A DNA stretch of 64,000 bases from Luteimonas sp. RC10 (GCF_014192745.1 NZ_JACHYJ010000005.1:186001-250000), one strand, 5' to 3'; shown: positions 8,961 through 18,757, counted from the first letter of the stretch. Made by a program: numbers and translations. Notes: generated from the letters alone by a model not told the origin.

Positions 8961-9539
8961 CTAGAGCCGGATCCACCAGCAGTCGAAATGGCGGTGGAGC
9001 GAGAACACCGTCTGCGAGGCGCCGGTCCCGCCGGGGCCAGTCTGGGTGACGCGCAGCGACGACGGTGGTTGCACGCGCGCGGCGGCCGGCAGCTCGCGTG
9101 CGCTCGCCCACCCGGCGAACCCGCCAGGCGCGCTTGTCGCCGTGGCGGCCGGGCGCTGGGCGACGATATCCACCAGCGGGCGCTGCGCGATCGCGTCCAG
9201 GCGGTCGAGAATCCGGTCGCTGCCGGTGCTGTTCATTCCACGCCAGTGGTAGAGCGATGCCAGGCGGTTGGTGTCGCGGCTGTCGATCGCATGGCTCAAC
9301 TCCTGGATCAGACCACGCAGATGGCGCTGGCATCCGCTGCGGTACGCGGTGACGGCAGCCGCGCCGGCGCCGCGCTTGGGGCCGGTCGTTGCGCCGACCG
9401 CGCTGCAGGCCCGGTCGGTATAGACGGTGCCGCCGTCGGGCGCGACGCAGCGCCGGATCTGGGCATGCGCTGTCTTGTCCGGCGTCGCGGCGACGACGGC
9501 GAGCAGCGGGAGCAGCAGCGTGACGGCGCGACGGGGCAT
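8961..9539 (-). CDS. Secreted DUF4124-like protein
   Basis: A 192-residue protein with a signal peptide (1-26, ending AHA). A short DUF4124-type motif follows it: IRRCVAPDGGTVYTDRACS, about 28-46. This motif is common at the N-terminus of envelope proteins in this family of bacteria. The rest contains a helical segment with Cys and Arg, and an Ala/Pro-rich stretch before a C-terminal WWIRL. No catalytic motif is visible. It lies between the kinase gene (convergent) and metF (same strand, 41 bp apart). Confidence 0.75.
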   Translation of the reverse strand: MPRRAVTLLLPLLAVVAATPDKTAHAQIRRCVAPDGGTVYTDRACSAVGATTGPKRGAGAAAVTAYRSGCQRHLRGLIQELSHAIDSRDTNRLASLYHWRGMNSTGSDRILDRLDAIAQRPLVDIVAQRPAATATSAPGGFAGWASARELPAAARVQPPSSLRVTQTGPGGTGASQTVFSLHRHFDCWWIRL

Positions 9540-9580
9540 CGGCGCAGCCTAGCGCCTGGCCGGTGACCGCGACAGTGGCC

Positions 9581-10405
9581 TCAGGCCAGGCGGGACAGGA
9601 TGGTCTGGGTCGGCTTGGCGAGGTTGAGTGTGTAGAAATGCAGCGCCGGTGCGCCGCCGGCGATCAGCCGTTCGCACAGGCGGGTGACGATGTCGGCGCC
9701 GAGCGCGCGGATCGCTGCCACGTCGTCACCGTGGGCCGCCATGCTGCGTTGCATCCAGCGCGGGATCTCGGCGCCGCAGGCTTCCGAGAACCGGCGCAGC
9801 TGGCTGAAGTTGGAAATCGGCATGATGCCCGGCACGATCGGGACCTCGACACCGGCGCGGCGCGCGCTGTCGACGAAGTGGAAGTAGGCGTCGGCGTTGT
9901 AGAAGTACTGGGTGATCGCGGCATCGGCGCCGGCATCGATCTTGGCCTTGAAATGCGCCAGATCGCGGCGTGCGTCCTCGGCCTGCGGATGTACTTCCGG
10001 GTAACAGCCGACCTCGATGCGGAAGCGGTCACCGAACTCGCTGCGGATGAAGGCAACCAGGTCCGAGGCATGCCGCAGGTCGCCGGGCTGGCCCATGCCC
10101 GAGGGCAGGTCGCCGCGCAGCGCGACGATGCGGGTGCAACCGATCGCGCGATAGAGCTTGAGCAGCTCGCGGATCTCCTCGCGGCTGCCGCCGACGCACG
10201 ACAGATGCGGGGCCGCCTCCAGCCCGTGGTCCTGCTTGAGCCGGCGCACGGTCTCTGGCGTGTGGCTCAGGGTCGAACCGCCGGCGCCGAAGGTGCAGGA
10301 CACGTACTCGGGCGCATGCGCGGCGAGCTTCCCGGCGGTCCGGTGCAACTGCTGGCGTTGCTCGTCGGTCTTGGGCGGGTAGAACTCGAAGCTGACCGGG
10401 ATCAT
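9581..10405 (-). CDS. metF: Methylenetetrahydrofolate reductase MetF
   Basis: MetF reduces 5,10-methylene-THF to 5-methyl-THF, the methyl donor for methionine synthesis, using FAD. The 274-residue TIM barrel starts MIPVSFEFYPPK, with the catalytic Glu in the EFYPPK motif. It shows VSCTFGAGGS, RGDLP and the conserved ITQYFYNAD that binds flavin/folate. The ATG at 10405 gives the standard start. Eleven in-frame codons upstream are leader. An inverted repeat at 10437-10460 just upstream may be its operator. Confidence 0.95.
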   Translation of the reverse strand: MIPVSFEFYPPKTDEQRQQLHRTAGKLAAHAPEYVSCTFGAGGSTLSHTPETVRRLKQDHGLEAAPHLSCVGGSREEIRELLKLYRAIGCTRIVALRGDLPSGMGQPGDLRHASDLVAFIRSEFGDRFRIEVGCYPEVHPQAEDARRDLAHFKAKIDAGADAAITQYFYNADAYFHFVDSARRAGVEVPIVPGIMPISNFSQLRRFSEACGAEIPRWMQRSMAAHGDDVAAIRALGADIVTRLCERLIAGGAPALHFYTLNLAKPTQTILSRLA

Positions 10406-10436
10406 GCGCGACCTGGGACGGAGGTGAGACAGAAGC

Positions 10437-10460
10437 ATATCTCTTTATCGCGATGGATAT
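10437..10460. promoter_or_regulatory. Inverted repeat upstream of metF (possible methionine/SAH operator)
   Basis: A 24-bp element with ATATC and GATAT outer arms around an ATCGCGAT core, 32 bp upstream of the metF start and also upstream of the divergent mqo. A related sequence occurs upstream of metK (29380-29398). SahR- or MetR-like regulators control such genes in proteobacteria. Which protein binds here cannot be told from the sequence. Confidence 0.45.
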
Positions 10461-10588
10461 AAGCGCTGATGGATGGGCTGATGCCGGGCGTTCCCATGGG
10501 CTTGACGCCGGATTCACTACGCTCGCCGATAGGGCGCCGCATACGGCTCCTGGTGGGTGTCCGGTACCCGATCGTCGAGGAGTCGGAA

Positions 10589-12286
10589 ATGAAAAAGATC
10601 TTCAAGGCAGTCGTCGTCGGTCTCGTCGTGCTCGCGATCGCCATCGGGGTGTTCCTGTACTGGCCGCTGTTCGAGCGCGCGCCGCCGGAACCGGAAAATG
10701 CCGAGCCGGTGGATGTGGTGCTGATCGGCGCCGGGATCATGAGCGTCACCCTGGCCACCTACCTGCAGGAACTCGAACCCGACTGGCGGATCGAAATCTA
10801 CGAACGGTTGGACGGGGTGGCGTTGGAGAGTTCGGACGGTTGGAACAATGCCGGCACCGGCCATTCGGGCTTCGCCGAACTCAATTACACGCCCGAGCGC
10901 AAAGACGGCTCGATCGAGACCGCGCGTGCGGTCGACATCGCCGAACAGTTCGAGATCTCGCGCCAGTTCTGGTCCCACCAGGTCGAGGCCGGACGGCTGG
11001 GGACGCCCACCGATTTCATCAATCCGACCCCGCACATGAGCTTCGTCTGGGGCGACGACAACATCGACTATCTGCGTCGCCGCCACGCGGCGCTCTCCAA
11101 GGAGCCGCTGTTCCACGGCATGGAATTTTCGGAGGATCCGGCGCAGATCGCGCGCTGGGCGCCGCTGATGATGGGGGGCCGGGACCCAGCCCTGCGGATC
11201 GCGGCGACCTGGATGCCATTGGGCACCGACGTCAATTTCGGGGTGATCACCCGGCAGCTGACGCAGGCACTGTCGCGCAGTCCGCGCTTCGGGCTGCATC
11301 TGCGCCACGAGGTGCGCAAGCTGCAGCGCGAGGCCGATGGCAACTGGACGGTCGCCGTGCACGACCTGTCGTCCGACCGCACGCGCTCGGTCCGCGCCCG
11401 CTTCGTCTTCGTCGGTGCCGGTGGCGCGGCGCTGACGCTGCTGCAGCACTCGGGCATCCCCGAAGCCGCCGACTATGGCGGCTTCCCGGTCGGCGGCCAG
11501 TTCCTGGCGACCGACAATCCGGCGGTCACCGGCCGCCACGAGGTGAAGGCCTACGGCAAGGCCGAAGCGGGCTCGCCGCCGATGTCGGTGCCGCATCTGG
11601 ATGCACGCAAGCTCGACGGCAAACCGGTGCTGTTGTTCGGCCCGTTCGCATTGCAGAGCACGCGGTTCCTCAAGCATGGCTCGTGGTTCGACCTGTTCTC
11701 GTCGGTCAACAACCACAATGTCACCGGCATGCTGCGCGTCGGCGCCGAGAACCGCGACCTGGTGGGCTATCTGATTCAACAGGCCCGGCTGTCGGATGCC
11801 GATCGGTTTGCCGAGTTGCAGAAGTACTACCCTGATGCCAAGCCGGCCGATTGGCGTCTGGTCACCGCGGGGCAGCGCGTGCAGGTGATCAAGCGCGATC
11901 CGCAGATGGGCGCGATCCTCCAGTTCGGGACCGAGATCGTCACCGATGCCGACGGCAGCATCGCGGCGTTGCTGGGAGCCTCGCCCGGCGCATCGACCTC
12001 GCCCAAGATCATGCTCGATGTGCTGCGGCGTGCGTATCCCGAGCGCATGGACGGGGCGTGGCGCGAGCGCATCCAGACGATCGTGCCCTCCTATGGGCAG
12101 TCGCTGAACACCGACGTGGCGTTGACCAACCGCATCCGCGGCATGACCAGCCGCGTGTTGCGCCTGCCGTATCTCGAGGTGCCGCCGGTCGGCGACGGGC
12201 AGCCGCCGGCCGCGAACGACGAACTGCATGGTCCCGACGAAGGGCCGGACGAGGCCGCGCTCGACCGGCGCATGCAGGCCCTGTAG
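10589..12286 (+). CDS. mqo: Malate:quinone oxidoreductase with N-terminal membrane anchor
   Basis: Mqo oxidises malate to oxaloacetate with FAD and passes electrons to the quinone pool. The 565-residue protein has the dinucleotide site [10 protein letters not shown] (about 43-52) and typical Mqo blocks [16 protein letters not shown] and YGQSLNTD. It is preceded by one hydrophobic helix (about 7-25) and a Pro/Glu linker. Many Mqo proteins lack such a helix and are peripheral, so here the enzyme looks tethered to the membrane. The ATG at 10589 has a GAGGAG ribosome site. It diverges from metF. Confidence 0.93.
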   Translation: MKKIFKAVVVGLVVLAIAIGVFLYWPLFERAPPEPENAEPVDVVLIGAGIMSVTLATYLQELEPDWRIEIYERLDGVALESSDGWNNAGTGHSGFAELNYTPERKDGSIETARAVDIAEQFEISRQFWSHQVEAGRLGTPTDFINPTPHMSFVWGDDNIDYLRRRHAALSKEPLFHGMEFSEDPAQIARWAPLMMGGRDPALRIAATWMPLGTDVNFGVITRQLTQALSRSPRFGLHLRHEVRKLQREADGNWTVAVHDLSSDRTRSVRARFVFVGAGGAALTLLQHSGIPEAADYGGFPVGGQFLATDNPAVTGRHEVKAYGKAEAGSPPMSVPHLDARKLDGKPVLLFGPFALQSTRFLKHGSWFDLFSSVNNHNVTGMLRVGAENRDLVGYLIQQARLSDADRFAELQKYYPDAKPADWRLVTAGQRVQVIKRDPQMGAILQFGTEIVTDADGSIAALLGASPGASTSPKIMLDVLRRAYPERMDGAWRERIQTIVPSYGQSLNTDVALTNRIRGMTSRVLRLPYLEVPPVGDGQPPAANDELHGPDEGPDEAALDRRMQAL

Positions 12287-12371
12287 GCGCCATGGAGGCG
12301 GCTCTTTTGGGGCCGCCTCGTGCTCCGCTCTCCGCGCGGTTACCCTGGCGCGCCATGCCGACGGCCCGAAG

Positions 12372-12929
12372 ATGTCCATCGTTCTCACGCCCTTCGCCCG
12401 CCCCCGTCTGTTTCCCCGCGTCCCGCGCGGCAACACGATCCAGGACACGACGCCCGAGGCGTTCGAGGCGCATCTCAACGCGCAAGCGCCGGTCGCCGTG
12501 CTCGACGGCTATGCGCCGTTCTGCAAGCTGCATGTGCACCGCAACTGGACGTCGACGCGCTGCCTGACCGTGCCGATCACCGAGGCGAACCGGCATCTGC
12601 TGCGTTCGGCCTACGAGGCGCGCAATTCCGCCGAGCTCCCGGTGCTGGTGCGCTGGTTCGAAGGTGTGACGGCGCCGCGTGCGGAGTATCTGGTCGTGAT
12701 CCTCTACAGCGCCGAGCAACTGGCGAAGGAGGGCGCGCCGATCGATGCGGATTGGGGCGTGGTCGGCTGTCTGTACACGGCCGAGCCTGCGGAGATCCCG
12801 ATGGCGCCGATCACGATGATGCGCAATGCGCTCGGGGTCGAAGAGGGCGGTTCGGGCGTGCCGCTGGACCCCGAGGCCTACCGGCGCAGCGTCGCGTTCT
12901 GGGAACGCAACGCCAACTGGCGCCCCTGA
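12372..12929 (+). CDS. DUF3228-family protein
   Basis: A 185-residue soluble protein without signal or membrane segments. The motif GYAPFCKLHVHRNWT (about 48-62), the YEARNSAELPVLVRWFEG block and the long ILYSAEQL...DWGVVGCLY segment match my recollection of the DUF3228 family, which has no known function. The start at 12372 gives MSIVLTPFARPRLFPR. It lies 85 bp after mqo on the same strand and converges with agaS. Confidence 0.75.
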   Translation: MSIVLTPFARPRLFPRVPRGNTIQDTTPEAFEAHLNAQAPVAVLDGYAPFCKLHVHRNWTSTRCLTVPITEANRHLLRSAYEARNSAELPVLVRWFEGVTAPRAEYLVVILYSAEQLAKEGAPIDADWGVVGCLYTAEPAEIPMAPITMMRNALGVEEGGSGVPLDPEAYRRSVAFWERNANWRP

Positions 12930-12986
12930 TCGCGCGACGCCGATGTCGGCGTCGTGTCGCGGGATGGTGCCGACGGGCCCGAGGAT

Positions 12987-14159
12987 TTACGGCAGCGAGT
13001 ACAGGCGCACGCCCTGCACGACCCGGTTCACCGTGCCCTGTGCGTTCGGGCTGTCGGGCCGCACGCCCAGCGCCCGCGAGGCGTGGAAGGCGAACAGTTG
13101 CGCCACGGCGACATAGGGCCACAGCAAGTCGAGATCGTGCGCGCGTTCGAGCTCGGCCACGCGCACTGCATCGCGCACCGGACCATGCGGCGCGGCGGCG
13201 GTGACTTCGATCACGCGCGCGGCCACGCCGTCGCTGCGCAGCTCGTCGAGCAGGTCGAGATCGTAGCGCCGGGTCAGCGGGTCGTTGGACACGAACACCA
13301 CCACCAGCGTGCGCGCAGTGACGAAGGTCTTGGGGCCGTGGCGGAAGCCCATCGGCGATTCGAAGCAGGTCGCGATGGCGCCGTTGCTCAGCTCGCCCAG
13401 CTTGAGCGCGGCCTCGCGCGCCAGGCCCTTGAACAGCGCGCTGCCCAGATACACCACGCGCTCGAACCCGCACAGCGCCAATTCCTGGGTCAGCCCGCGC
13501 GCCTGCTGCAGCACGGTGTCGGTCGCGGCGGCGATCGTGTGCACGCGGGTCTCCAGGGCTTGCGGCCCGCACAGCGCGGCCAGCGTCGCCAGCATCATGC
13601 AGCTGAAGCTCGACGTCATCGCGAAGCTGACATCGTGGGTTTCCGATGGCAGCAGCAGCGTCATCGACTGCCGCACCGCGACCCGGCCCAGCGCCCCGTC
13701 AGCATTGCAGGTCACCACCAGGTGGCGCACCTCGCCAACCAGCGCCTCGGCCAGTTCCACCGCCGCGACGCTCTCGGGGCTGTTGCCCGAGCGCCCGAAC
13801 GAGACCAGCAGCAAGGGGCGAGCCGGATCGAGATACAGCTGCGGCGCGCTGACCAGGTCGGTCGTGGGCACTGCATCGACGCGCGCAGCGAGTGTGCGGT
13901 CGAGCCACGGCGCCAGGCATTCGCCGATGTAGGCCGAAGTGCCGGCGCCGGTCAGGATCACCCGCGCCGTCGGGTCGCCCGACACCGGCGCGATGAAGGC
14001 CGCAAGCGATTCGGCCATCTCGGCGACCAGCGCATGGGTGCGCACGAGCATGCGCGGCTGTTGTTCGATCTCGCGCGCAGTCCACAGCGCGCCGCTGGCG
14101 GCCAGGTCGGATTCGGGCAGGCCGAGGTGTTCAGGGCTGGGCATCGGGGACGCAGGCAT
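12987..14159 (-). CDS. agaS: AgaS-type SIS-domain galactosamine-6-phosphate deaminase/isomerase
   Basis: A 390-residue protein with two SIS (sugar isomerase) domains. The first carries ILTGAGTSAYIG and LLVSFGRSGNSPE, and the second YLGSALFKGLAREAALKL with ESPMGFRHGPKTF. AgaS converts galactosamine-6-phosphate to tagatose-6-phosphate and ammonia in GalNAc/GalN catabolism. A GlmS/NagB-II-like glucosamine role is the alternative. It overlaps the gatZ/kbaZ-type gene by 29 nt, or by 14 nt if the second Met (ATG at 14144) is used. Neither start has a clear ribosome site, which fits translational coupling. AgaK, AgaA and permease genes are absent here. Confidence 0.85.
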   Translation of the reverse strand: MPASPMPSPEHLGLPESDLAASGALWTAREIEQQPRMLVRTHALVAEMAESLAAFIAPVSGDPTARVILTGAGTSAYIGECLAPWLDRTLAARVDAVPTTDLVSAPQLYLDPARPLLLVSFGRSGNSPESVAAVELAEALVGEVRHLVVTCNADGALGRVAVRQSMTLLLPSETHDVSFAMTSSFSCMMLATLAALCGPQALETRVHTIAAATDTVLQQARGLTQELALCGFERVVYLGSALFKGLAREAALKLGELSNGAIATCFESPMGFRHGPKTFVTARTLVVVFVSNDPLTRRYDLDLLDELRSDGVAARVIEVTAAAPHGPVRDAVRVAELERAHDLDLLWPYVAVAQLFAFHASRALGVRPDSPNAQGTVNRVVQGVRLYSLP

Positions 14160-15420
14160 GGCGGTAGTCGTCGAGGGCGATGGCGATGTGGGCCATCACG
14201 AGGGCGGCGGGATCGAGCGGGGCGCGGTCGGCACGCAGCGCGCGCAGCGCCTGCGGCAGGTACTGGCCGACCAGCGGCATCGGCGGCGGGCTCTGACGCA
14301 GGTTGGCGAACAACTGCTGGCAGGCCGCCTCGATCGCAGGATCCGGCCAGTAGTAGCGGATGCGATCGCTGAGGCTGTACTGCAGGTCGATAGTCAGTGC
14401 ATCGCCCTGGGCGTGGTAGTAGCGCTGCCAGTGACCGGGCTGCGCGCGCATCCGGGCCAATGCGGTCTCGCGCAAGTGCGCACGCCGGTCCGGCGCGATC
14501 CACTCGCGTTCGATCGCATCCAGCGCCCACAGCGCCTCGCGCAGCGCGAAGGTCAGGCCGGGGCCGACCTTGAGGATCGCGAAGTGATCGTGCACCAGCG
14601 CGGCCAGTGCATCGGGGGTCTGGTAGTCGGTCGAGTGCGCCTCGAACACCAGGCCCGGGACCTGCTCGATCGCGGCGCTGAGCGCGCGCGCGGCGGCCGG
14701 CACGTAGTCGATGACCTGGTGGTGGTCGAACTCCACGCCCGGCTGCACCACCGAGGCGATCACCCGCGTCCACGCCGCCTGCAGGCCGGCGGCCGCGAAT
14801 GCGTCACGGTGGGCCTCGATCGTCGCCAGCGCGGCCTCGGGCGCGGTCACCGCCAGGCCCTCGATGGCCTCGGTCGCGCCGCCAGGCACCGGCACCTCGG
14901 TGCCGATCACATAGACCGGCGGCTCGCCACCGGCCTGGGCATGGGCGGCCTCGGCCGCGCGGCACAGCCGCACCGCGCGTTCGACGATCGTCGCCTCGGG
15001 CAGCGGCACCGAATCGTCGGCGCAGGCCATCGAGCAGTCGAGGTGGAGCTTGCGAAAGCCCGCGGCGACATAGGCGGCGACCATCGTCTCGGCCTTGGCC
15101 ATCGCCGCCTCGGCGTCGAGCGCGATCCAGGGATTGGGGCCGAGGTGATCGCCGCCGAGCGCGATGCGCGCCGGGTCCATGCCGACCCGCTCGGCGATGC
15201 CGCCAACGAAGGCGACGAAGTCGGTCGGGGTCATGCCGGTGTAGCCGCCGTCCTGGTTGACCTGGTTGCAGGTCGCCTCGACCAGCACCAGCGGCAGGGC
15301 GTGGCGCTGGGCATGGCGCAGCGCCGCCTCCAGCACCAGCGGATGGGCGCAGCAGATGGAGGTGATGCCGGCGGCGTCGCCACGCCGATGGCGGGCAACC
15401 AGCTCGAGCAGGGCGTGCAT
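14131..15420 (-). CDS. kbaZ: Tagatose-bisphosphate aldolase non-catalytic subunit (KbaZ/GatZ/AgaZ family)
   Basis: A 429-residue member of the GatZ/KbaZ family, needed for stability and activity of the class II tagatose-1,6-bisphosphate aldolase (KbaY/GatY) in E. coli. Family motifs include VEATCNQVNQDGGYTGM, LGGDHLGPNPW, KLHLDCSMACADD and YVIGTEVPVPGG. It is the first gene of an agaZ-agaS operon. No KbaY-type catalytic partner lies in the window, so it must be elsewhere or the protein acts differently. The upstream region carries DeoR/AgaR-like boxes at 15497-15534. Confidence 0.88.
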   Translation of the reverse strand: MHALLELVARHRRGDAAGITSICCAHPLVLEAALRHAQRHALPLVLVEATCNQVNQDGGYTGMTPTDFVAFVGGIAERVGMDPARIALGGDHLGPNPWIALDAEAAMAKAETMVAAYVAAGFRKLHLDCSMACADDSVPLPEATIVERAVRLCRAAEAAHAQAGGEPPVYVIGTEVPVPGGATEAIEGLAVTAPEAALATIEAHRDAFAAAGLQAAWTRVIASVVQPGVEFDHHQVIDYVPAAARALSAAIEQVPGLVFEAHSTDYQTPDALAALVHDHFAILKVGPGLTFALREALWALDAIEREWIAPDRRAHLRETALARMRAQPGHWQRYYHAQGDALTIDLQYSLSDRIRYYWPDPAIEAACQQLFANLRQSPPPMPLVGQYLPQALRALRADRAPLDPAALVMAHIAIALDDYRHACVPDAQP

Positions 15421-15496
15421 CGCGGTCCTCGTTTCAGAAAAGGGGGCGGGCGCCGCTGGTTAACAGGGCATCCGGCGCGCGCGCAGAGAAGTCTGC

Positions 15497-15534
15497 GACG
15501 AAAGACAATGATTAGCAACGTTTTCTTTCGTTTC
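15497..15534. promoter_or_regulatory. Two DeoR/AgaR-type boxes upstream of kbaZ-agaS
   Basis: CTTTCGTTTC (15525-15534) and, in opposite orientation, TCTTTCGTC (reverse of 15497-15505) stand 77-114 bp upstream of the kbaZ start in locally AT-rich DNA. The core matches the CTTTCGTTT type of site recognised by AgaR and other DeoR-family sugar regulators. No regulator gene is in the window. Confidence 0.5.
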
Positions 15535-15721
15535 TAATGATGCGAATACGTTGAGATGCTGGGGCAGGCGGTGGAGGCCCGGGCGAGTCCCGCTGGGCCC
15601 CGTGTGCCAGATCGATGACGGCCCCGGCGCTCGGGAGCTTGATCGTATGCCTCGGAATCAGTGCCTTCATGACGCTGCAGCGCGACCTGAGGCAGGCGAC
15701 CCGCGTTCGAACCTGCCCAAA

Positions 15722-15780
15722 TTTCGTTACAAGAAGGTGTTGATGCCAAACGAAACATGATTTAGGCTGGATTTCGTTTT
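15722..15780. promoter_or_regulatory. TTTCGTT boxes upstream of the amino-sugar TonB receptor
   Basis: Three copies of the same core occur 41-99 bp before the receptor ATG: TTTCGTT (15722-15728), AAACGAAAC (15748-15756, reverse) and TTTCGTTTT (15772-15780). The last two form an inverted pair separated by about 16 bp. They resemble the boxes in front of kbaZ, so both divergent units are probably under one DeoR-family regulator. The DNA between the two box groups (15541-15720) shows no convincing gene. Confidence 0.5.
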
Positions 15781-15820
15781 GTAGGTCGCCCCCACAGCCA
15801 CCCACATCGAGGATGCTTCT

Positions 15821-18679
15821 GTGAAGACCGTTCGTCCGCATCGCAATCCGCTTTTCTGCAGCATCGCGCTGGCGCTCGTGGTGCCGGCCGGCGTGTCGGC
15901 CCAGGTCCAGGACGCTGGGGACCCGGCGGGACCGGCCGACGAACGGATCGAATCGCTCGACGCGGTGATCGTGACCGGGGTGCGCGGCAGCCTTGCGCGG
16001 GCGGTCGAGCTCAAGCGCGATGCGGCCACCGTGCAGGATTCGATCAGCGCGCTGGAACTGGGCAAGTTCCCCGACGACAACGTCGCCGACTCGCTGAGCC
16101 ACATCACCGGTGTCTCGATCAGTCGCACCGCAGGCGGTGAGGGCCAGAAGGTCAGCGTGCGCGGCCTGGGCCCGGAGTACACCCTGACCACGTTCAACGG
16201 CCGGTTGCTGGCGACCGACGGCGCAGGCCGCGATTTCGCGTTCGACGTGCTGCCATCGGACGTGATCAGTGGCGCCGACGTGATCAAGGGCGCGCAGTCG
16301 TCGTTGGCCGAGGGCGCGATCGGCGGGCTGATCAACCTGCGCTCGGCCAGTCCCTTCGACCGCACCGGTCAGCACGGCATCGTCCGCGTCGAGGGCGACC
16401 GCAACCAGATGTCCGAGCTCAACGGGCGCAAGTTCTCGGCGACCTACAGCAACACGTTCGCCGACGACACCGTCGGTGTGTTGCTCGGCGTGGTCTACGG
16501 CAAGCGCCGGGACCGCACCGATATCGCCGGCAACGATGGCGGCTGGACCCGCAACACCGATCCGCGGGATCCCACCTGGTCCAGCAACGCCTGGGGCGGC
16601 GACGTCGACCTCAACGGCAACGGCGAGCTCGACCCCGAGGAGTACGGCCTGATCTCGCCCGGCCAGTTCCGCGCCGGCTCGATCATCGAGGAGAAGAAGC
16701 GGCGGGCGTTCTCGGGCAAGCTGGAATGGCGCCCCAGCGATCGCTTCCGGCTCACGGTGGACGGTCTGACCACGCGGCTCGACTCGCCGCAGGTCGGCTA
16801 CCAGCAGTCCTACTATCCGCTGTTCGCGCCCGGGCGTTGGTCCGACATCACCGTCCAGAACGGCATCGTCACCGGGTTCACGATGGACAACCCGGATCCG
16901 GAACTGCGGCTCAACCCCGAACTGCTCAATATGACCGAGCACCGGGTGGTCGACACCGATCTGTACGGGGCCAACGCGCAGTGGCAGGTCAACGACGATT
17001 TCACGCTCACCGCCGACGTGTACCGCTCGACCTCCAAGCGTTACTCGGGCGGCCAGGATTCCTATGTGGTCTTGCGCATGAACCAGCCCAACACCGCCCG
17101 CATCGACCTGAGTGGGGATGCGATGCCCAACGTCCGCGTGGACTTCGACGATGGTCGTTCGCTGGCCGACGGCTTCGGGACCGGCAATTTCGGCGCGTCC
17201 GATTTCAACACCCACTACATGGAGCTACGCGGCGACAACATCGTCGACGAGATCACCGGCGGCGCCCTCGGCGGCGAGCTGTTTGTCGGTCGCTCGGTAT
17301 TCGATCGGCTGCGCTTCGGGGTCAATGTCACCGATCGCAAGAAGTCGCGCGACCTGATCAACAACACCCTCAATGGCGGCGCCGATTACTACTCGGGCGA
17401 CAATGCCATCAACGTCGGTGAGCTGGGGGCGGGCGTGATCTCGCAGTCGCTGGCGCCGCCGAGCTTCATGAGCCGGGTCAATGCGGTCTTCCCGAGGTCG
17501 TTCATCGCCTTCGACGTCCCCAATTACCTCGGCCATCTCGCGCAGTACGACGGTCGGCCGCGTGCGGACGGCACGCCCTACGATTTCGCCAACGCCGCGC
17601 CGCAATGGAACCCGCTCGAGAGCTACCGCGTCTCGGAGAAGACCAACGCGTTCTACGTGCAGGCCGACTTTGTCGGTGAACGCTGGCGCGGCGATATCGG
17701 CATGCGCGTGGTCAAGACCGACACCACGGCCCATGCCTGGGACGCCAAGATCCTGCAGATCGTCGAGAACGGGACGTTCAACTACACTGCGGTCTACGAC
17801 GCCCCGAGCGCGATCGAGCAGAAGGGCGATTACACCTTCTACCTGCCGTCGGCGAATTTCATCTGGCGCTTCACCGACGACCTGCAGCTTCGCGTGGGCG
17901 CTGCCAAGACCATGGCCCGGCCGCCGGTCGACAAGCTGGCACCGACCAATACGACGGCCAGTGTGTCCTGGGGCGAGTTCACCCAGATCTACGGCGGCAA
18001 CGTCGATCTGCAGCCCTACAGCGCCAAGCAGGGCGATCTGTCGCTGGAGTGGTACTTCACCGACCGGTCGATCTTCAACGTCGCGGTGTTCTACAAGCGC
18101 ATCGCCAACCAGATCACCACCAGTTGGGAGCCGGGCCAGGACATCGGTGTCGGTCCCATCGTCGACGCCGACGGGACGCCGGTGAGCACTGGCCCGACCC
18201 TGTTCAACGTCATGCGTCCGATCAACGGCGACTACGCCAAGGTGCGTGGCATTGAGGCAGGGCTGCAGCACTTCTGGGACAACGGCTTTGGCTTCCGTGC
18301 GCAGTACACCCGCAACTGGGCACGCAGTTGGGTCGGCGAGTTCGAGCGCCCGCTCGAAGGCATCGCGCCGTCGGTGTACTCGCTGGGCCTGATGTACGAA
18401 AAGGGCCCCTGGTCGATCGGTGCCACCGCCGACCACACCGATGGCTTTGTGACCGCGATCAACGTGCTCGGCGAGGGCTACAACGAGCAGTCCGATCCGA
18501 TCACCTGGCTGACCGCGCACGCGTCCTACGCCGTCAACGACCGCTTCACGATCTCGCTGGAGGGCAGCAACCTGCTCGACGATGAGAGCACGTCCAGCAT
18601 CAACGGCAACCCGCTGCTGTCGCAGGGCTACTACCGCTACGGCCGCTCGGTCACGCTGGGGTTGAGCTACCGGTTCTGA
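15821..18679 (+). CDS. TonB-dependent receptor, Xanthomonas/Caulobacter type
   Basis: A 952-residue outer-membrane transporter. It has a signal peptide (1-27), a TonB box-like DAVIVTG (about 47-53), and a plug domain with VKLKRDAATV-like and KFPDDNVADSLSHITGVS segments (about 65-130) typical of the TonB-Xanth-Caul family. A 22-strand barrel follows, ending YGRSVTLGLSYRF. Receptors of this class often import oligosaccharides released by secreted enzymes. Its divergence from agaS-kbaZ, with shared upstream boxes, and the secreted TIM-barrel protein downstream point to an amino-sugar glycan as ligand. That is inference. The 78-bp gap to the next gene suggests one transcript. Confidence 0.92.
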   Translation: MKTVRPHRNPLFCSIALALVVPAGVSAQVQDAGDPAGPADERIESLDAVIVTGVRGSLARAVELKRDAATVQDSISALELGKFPDDNVADSLSHITGVSISRTAGGEGQKVSVRGLGPEYTLTTFNGRLLATDGAGRDFAFDVLPSDVISGADVIKGAQSSLAEGAIGGLINLRSASPFDRTGQHGIVRVEGDRNQMSELNGRKFSATYSNTFADDTVGVLLGVVYGKRRDRTDIAGNDGGWTRNTDPRDPTWSSNAWGGDVDLNGNGELDPEEYGLISPGQFRAGSIIEEKKRRAFSGKLEWRPSDRFRLTVDGLTTRLDSPQVGYQQSYYPLFAPGRWSDITVQNGIVTGFTMDNPDPELRLNPELLNMTEHRVVDTDLYGANAQWQVNDDFTLTADVYRSTSKRYSGGQDSYVVLRMNQPNTARIDLSGDAMPNVRVDFDDGRSLADGFGTGNFGASDFNTHYMELRGDNIVDEITGGALGGELFVGRSVFDRLRFGVNVTDRKKSRDLINNTLNGGADYYSGDNAINVGELGAGVISQSLAPPSFMSRVNAVFPRSFIAFDVPNYLGHLAQYDGRPRADGTPYDFANAAPQWNPLESYRVSEKTNAFYVQADFVGERWRGDIGMRVVKTDTTAHAWDAKILQIVENGTFNYTAVYDAPSAIEQKGDYTFYLPSANFIWRFTDDLQLRVGAAKTMARPPVDKLAPTNTTASVSWGEFTQIYGGNVDLQPYSAKQGDLSLEWYFTDRSIFNVAVFYKRIANQITTSWEPGQDIGVGPIVDADGTPVSTGPTLFNVMRPINGDYAKVRGIEAGLQHFWDNGFGFRAQYTRNWARSWVGEFERPLEGIAPSVYSLGLMYEKGPWSIGATADHTDGFVTAINVLGEGYNEQSDPITWLTAHASYAVNDRFTISLEGSNLLDDESTSSINGNPLLSQGYYRYGRSVTLGLSYRF

Positions 18680-18757
18680 ACGCGTTCGACGCGGCCGGTC
18701 CGGGCGTCGCCCCTGGATCGGCCGCGATCCCATGCCGGCGACGGGAGGGGTTAGATC

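Noticed and set aside
10406-10588. SAH riboswitch in front of metF
   Set aside because: The GGCGCTGC and AGGCTCGG elements seen at ahcY are absent. Only a DNA-type inverted repeat is present.
15541-15720. Small gene between the operator groups of the amino-sugar locus
   Set aside because: Open frames on both strands are short, without ribosome sites or recognisable protein. Treated as promoter DNA.
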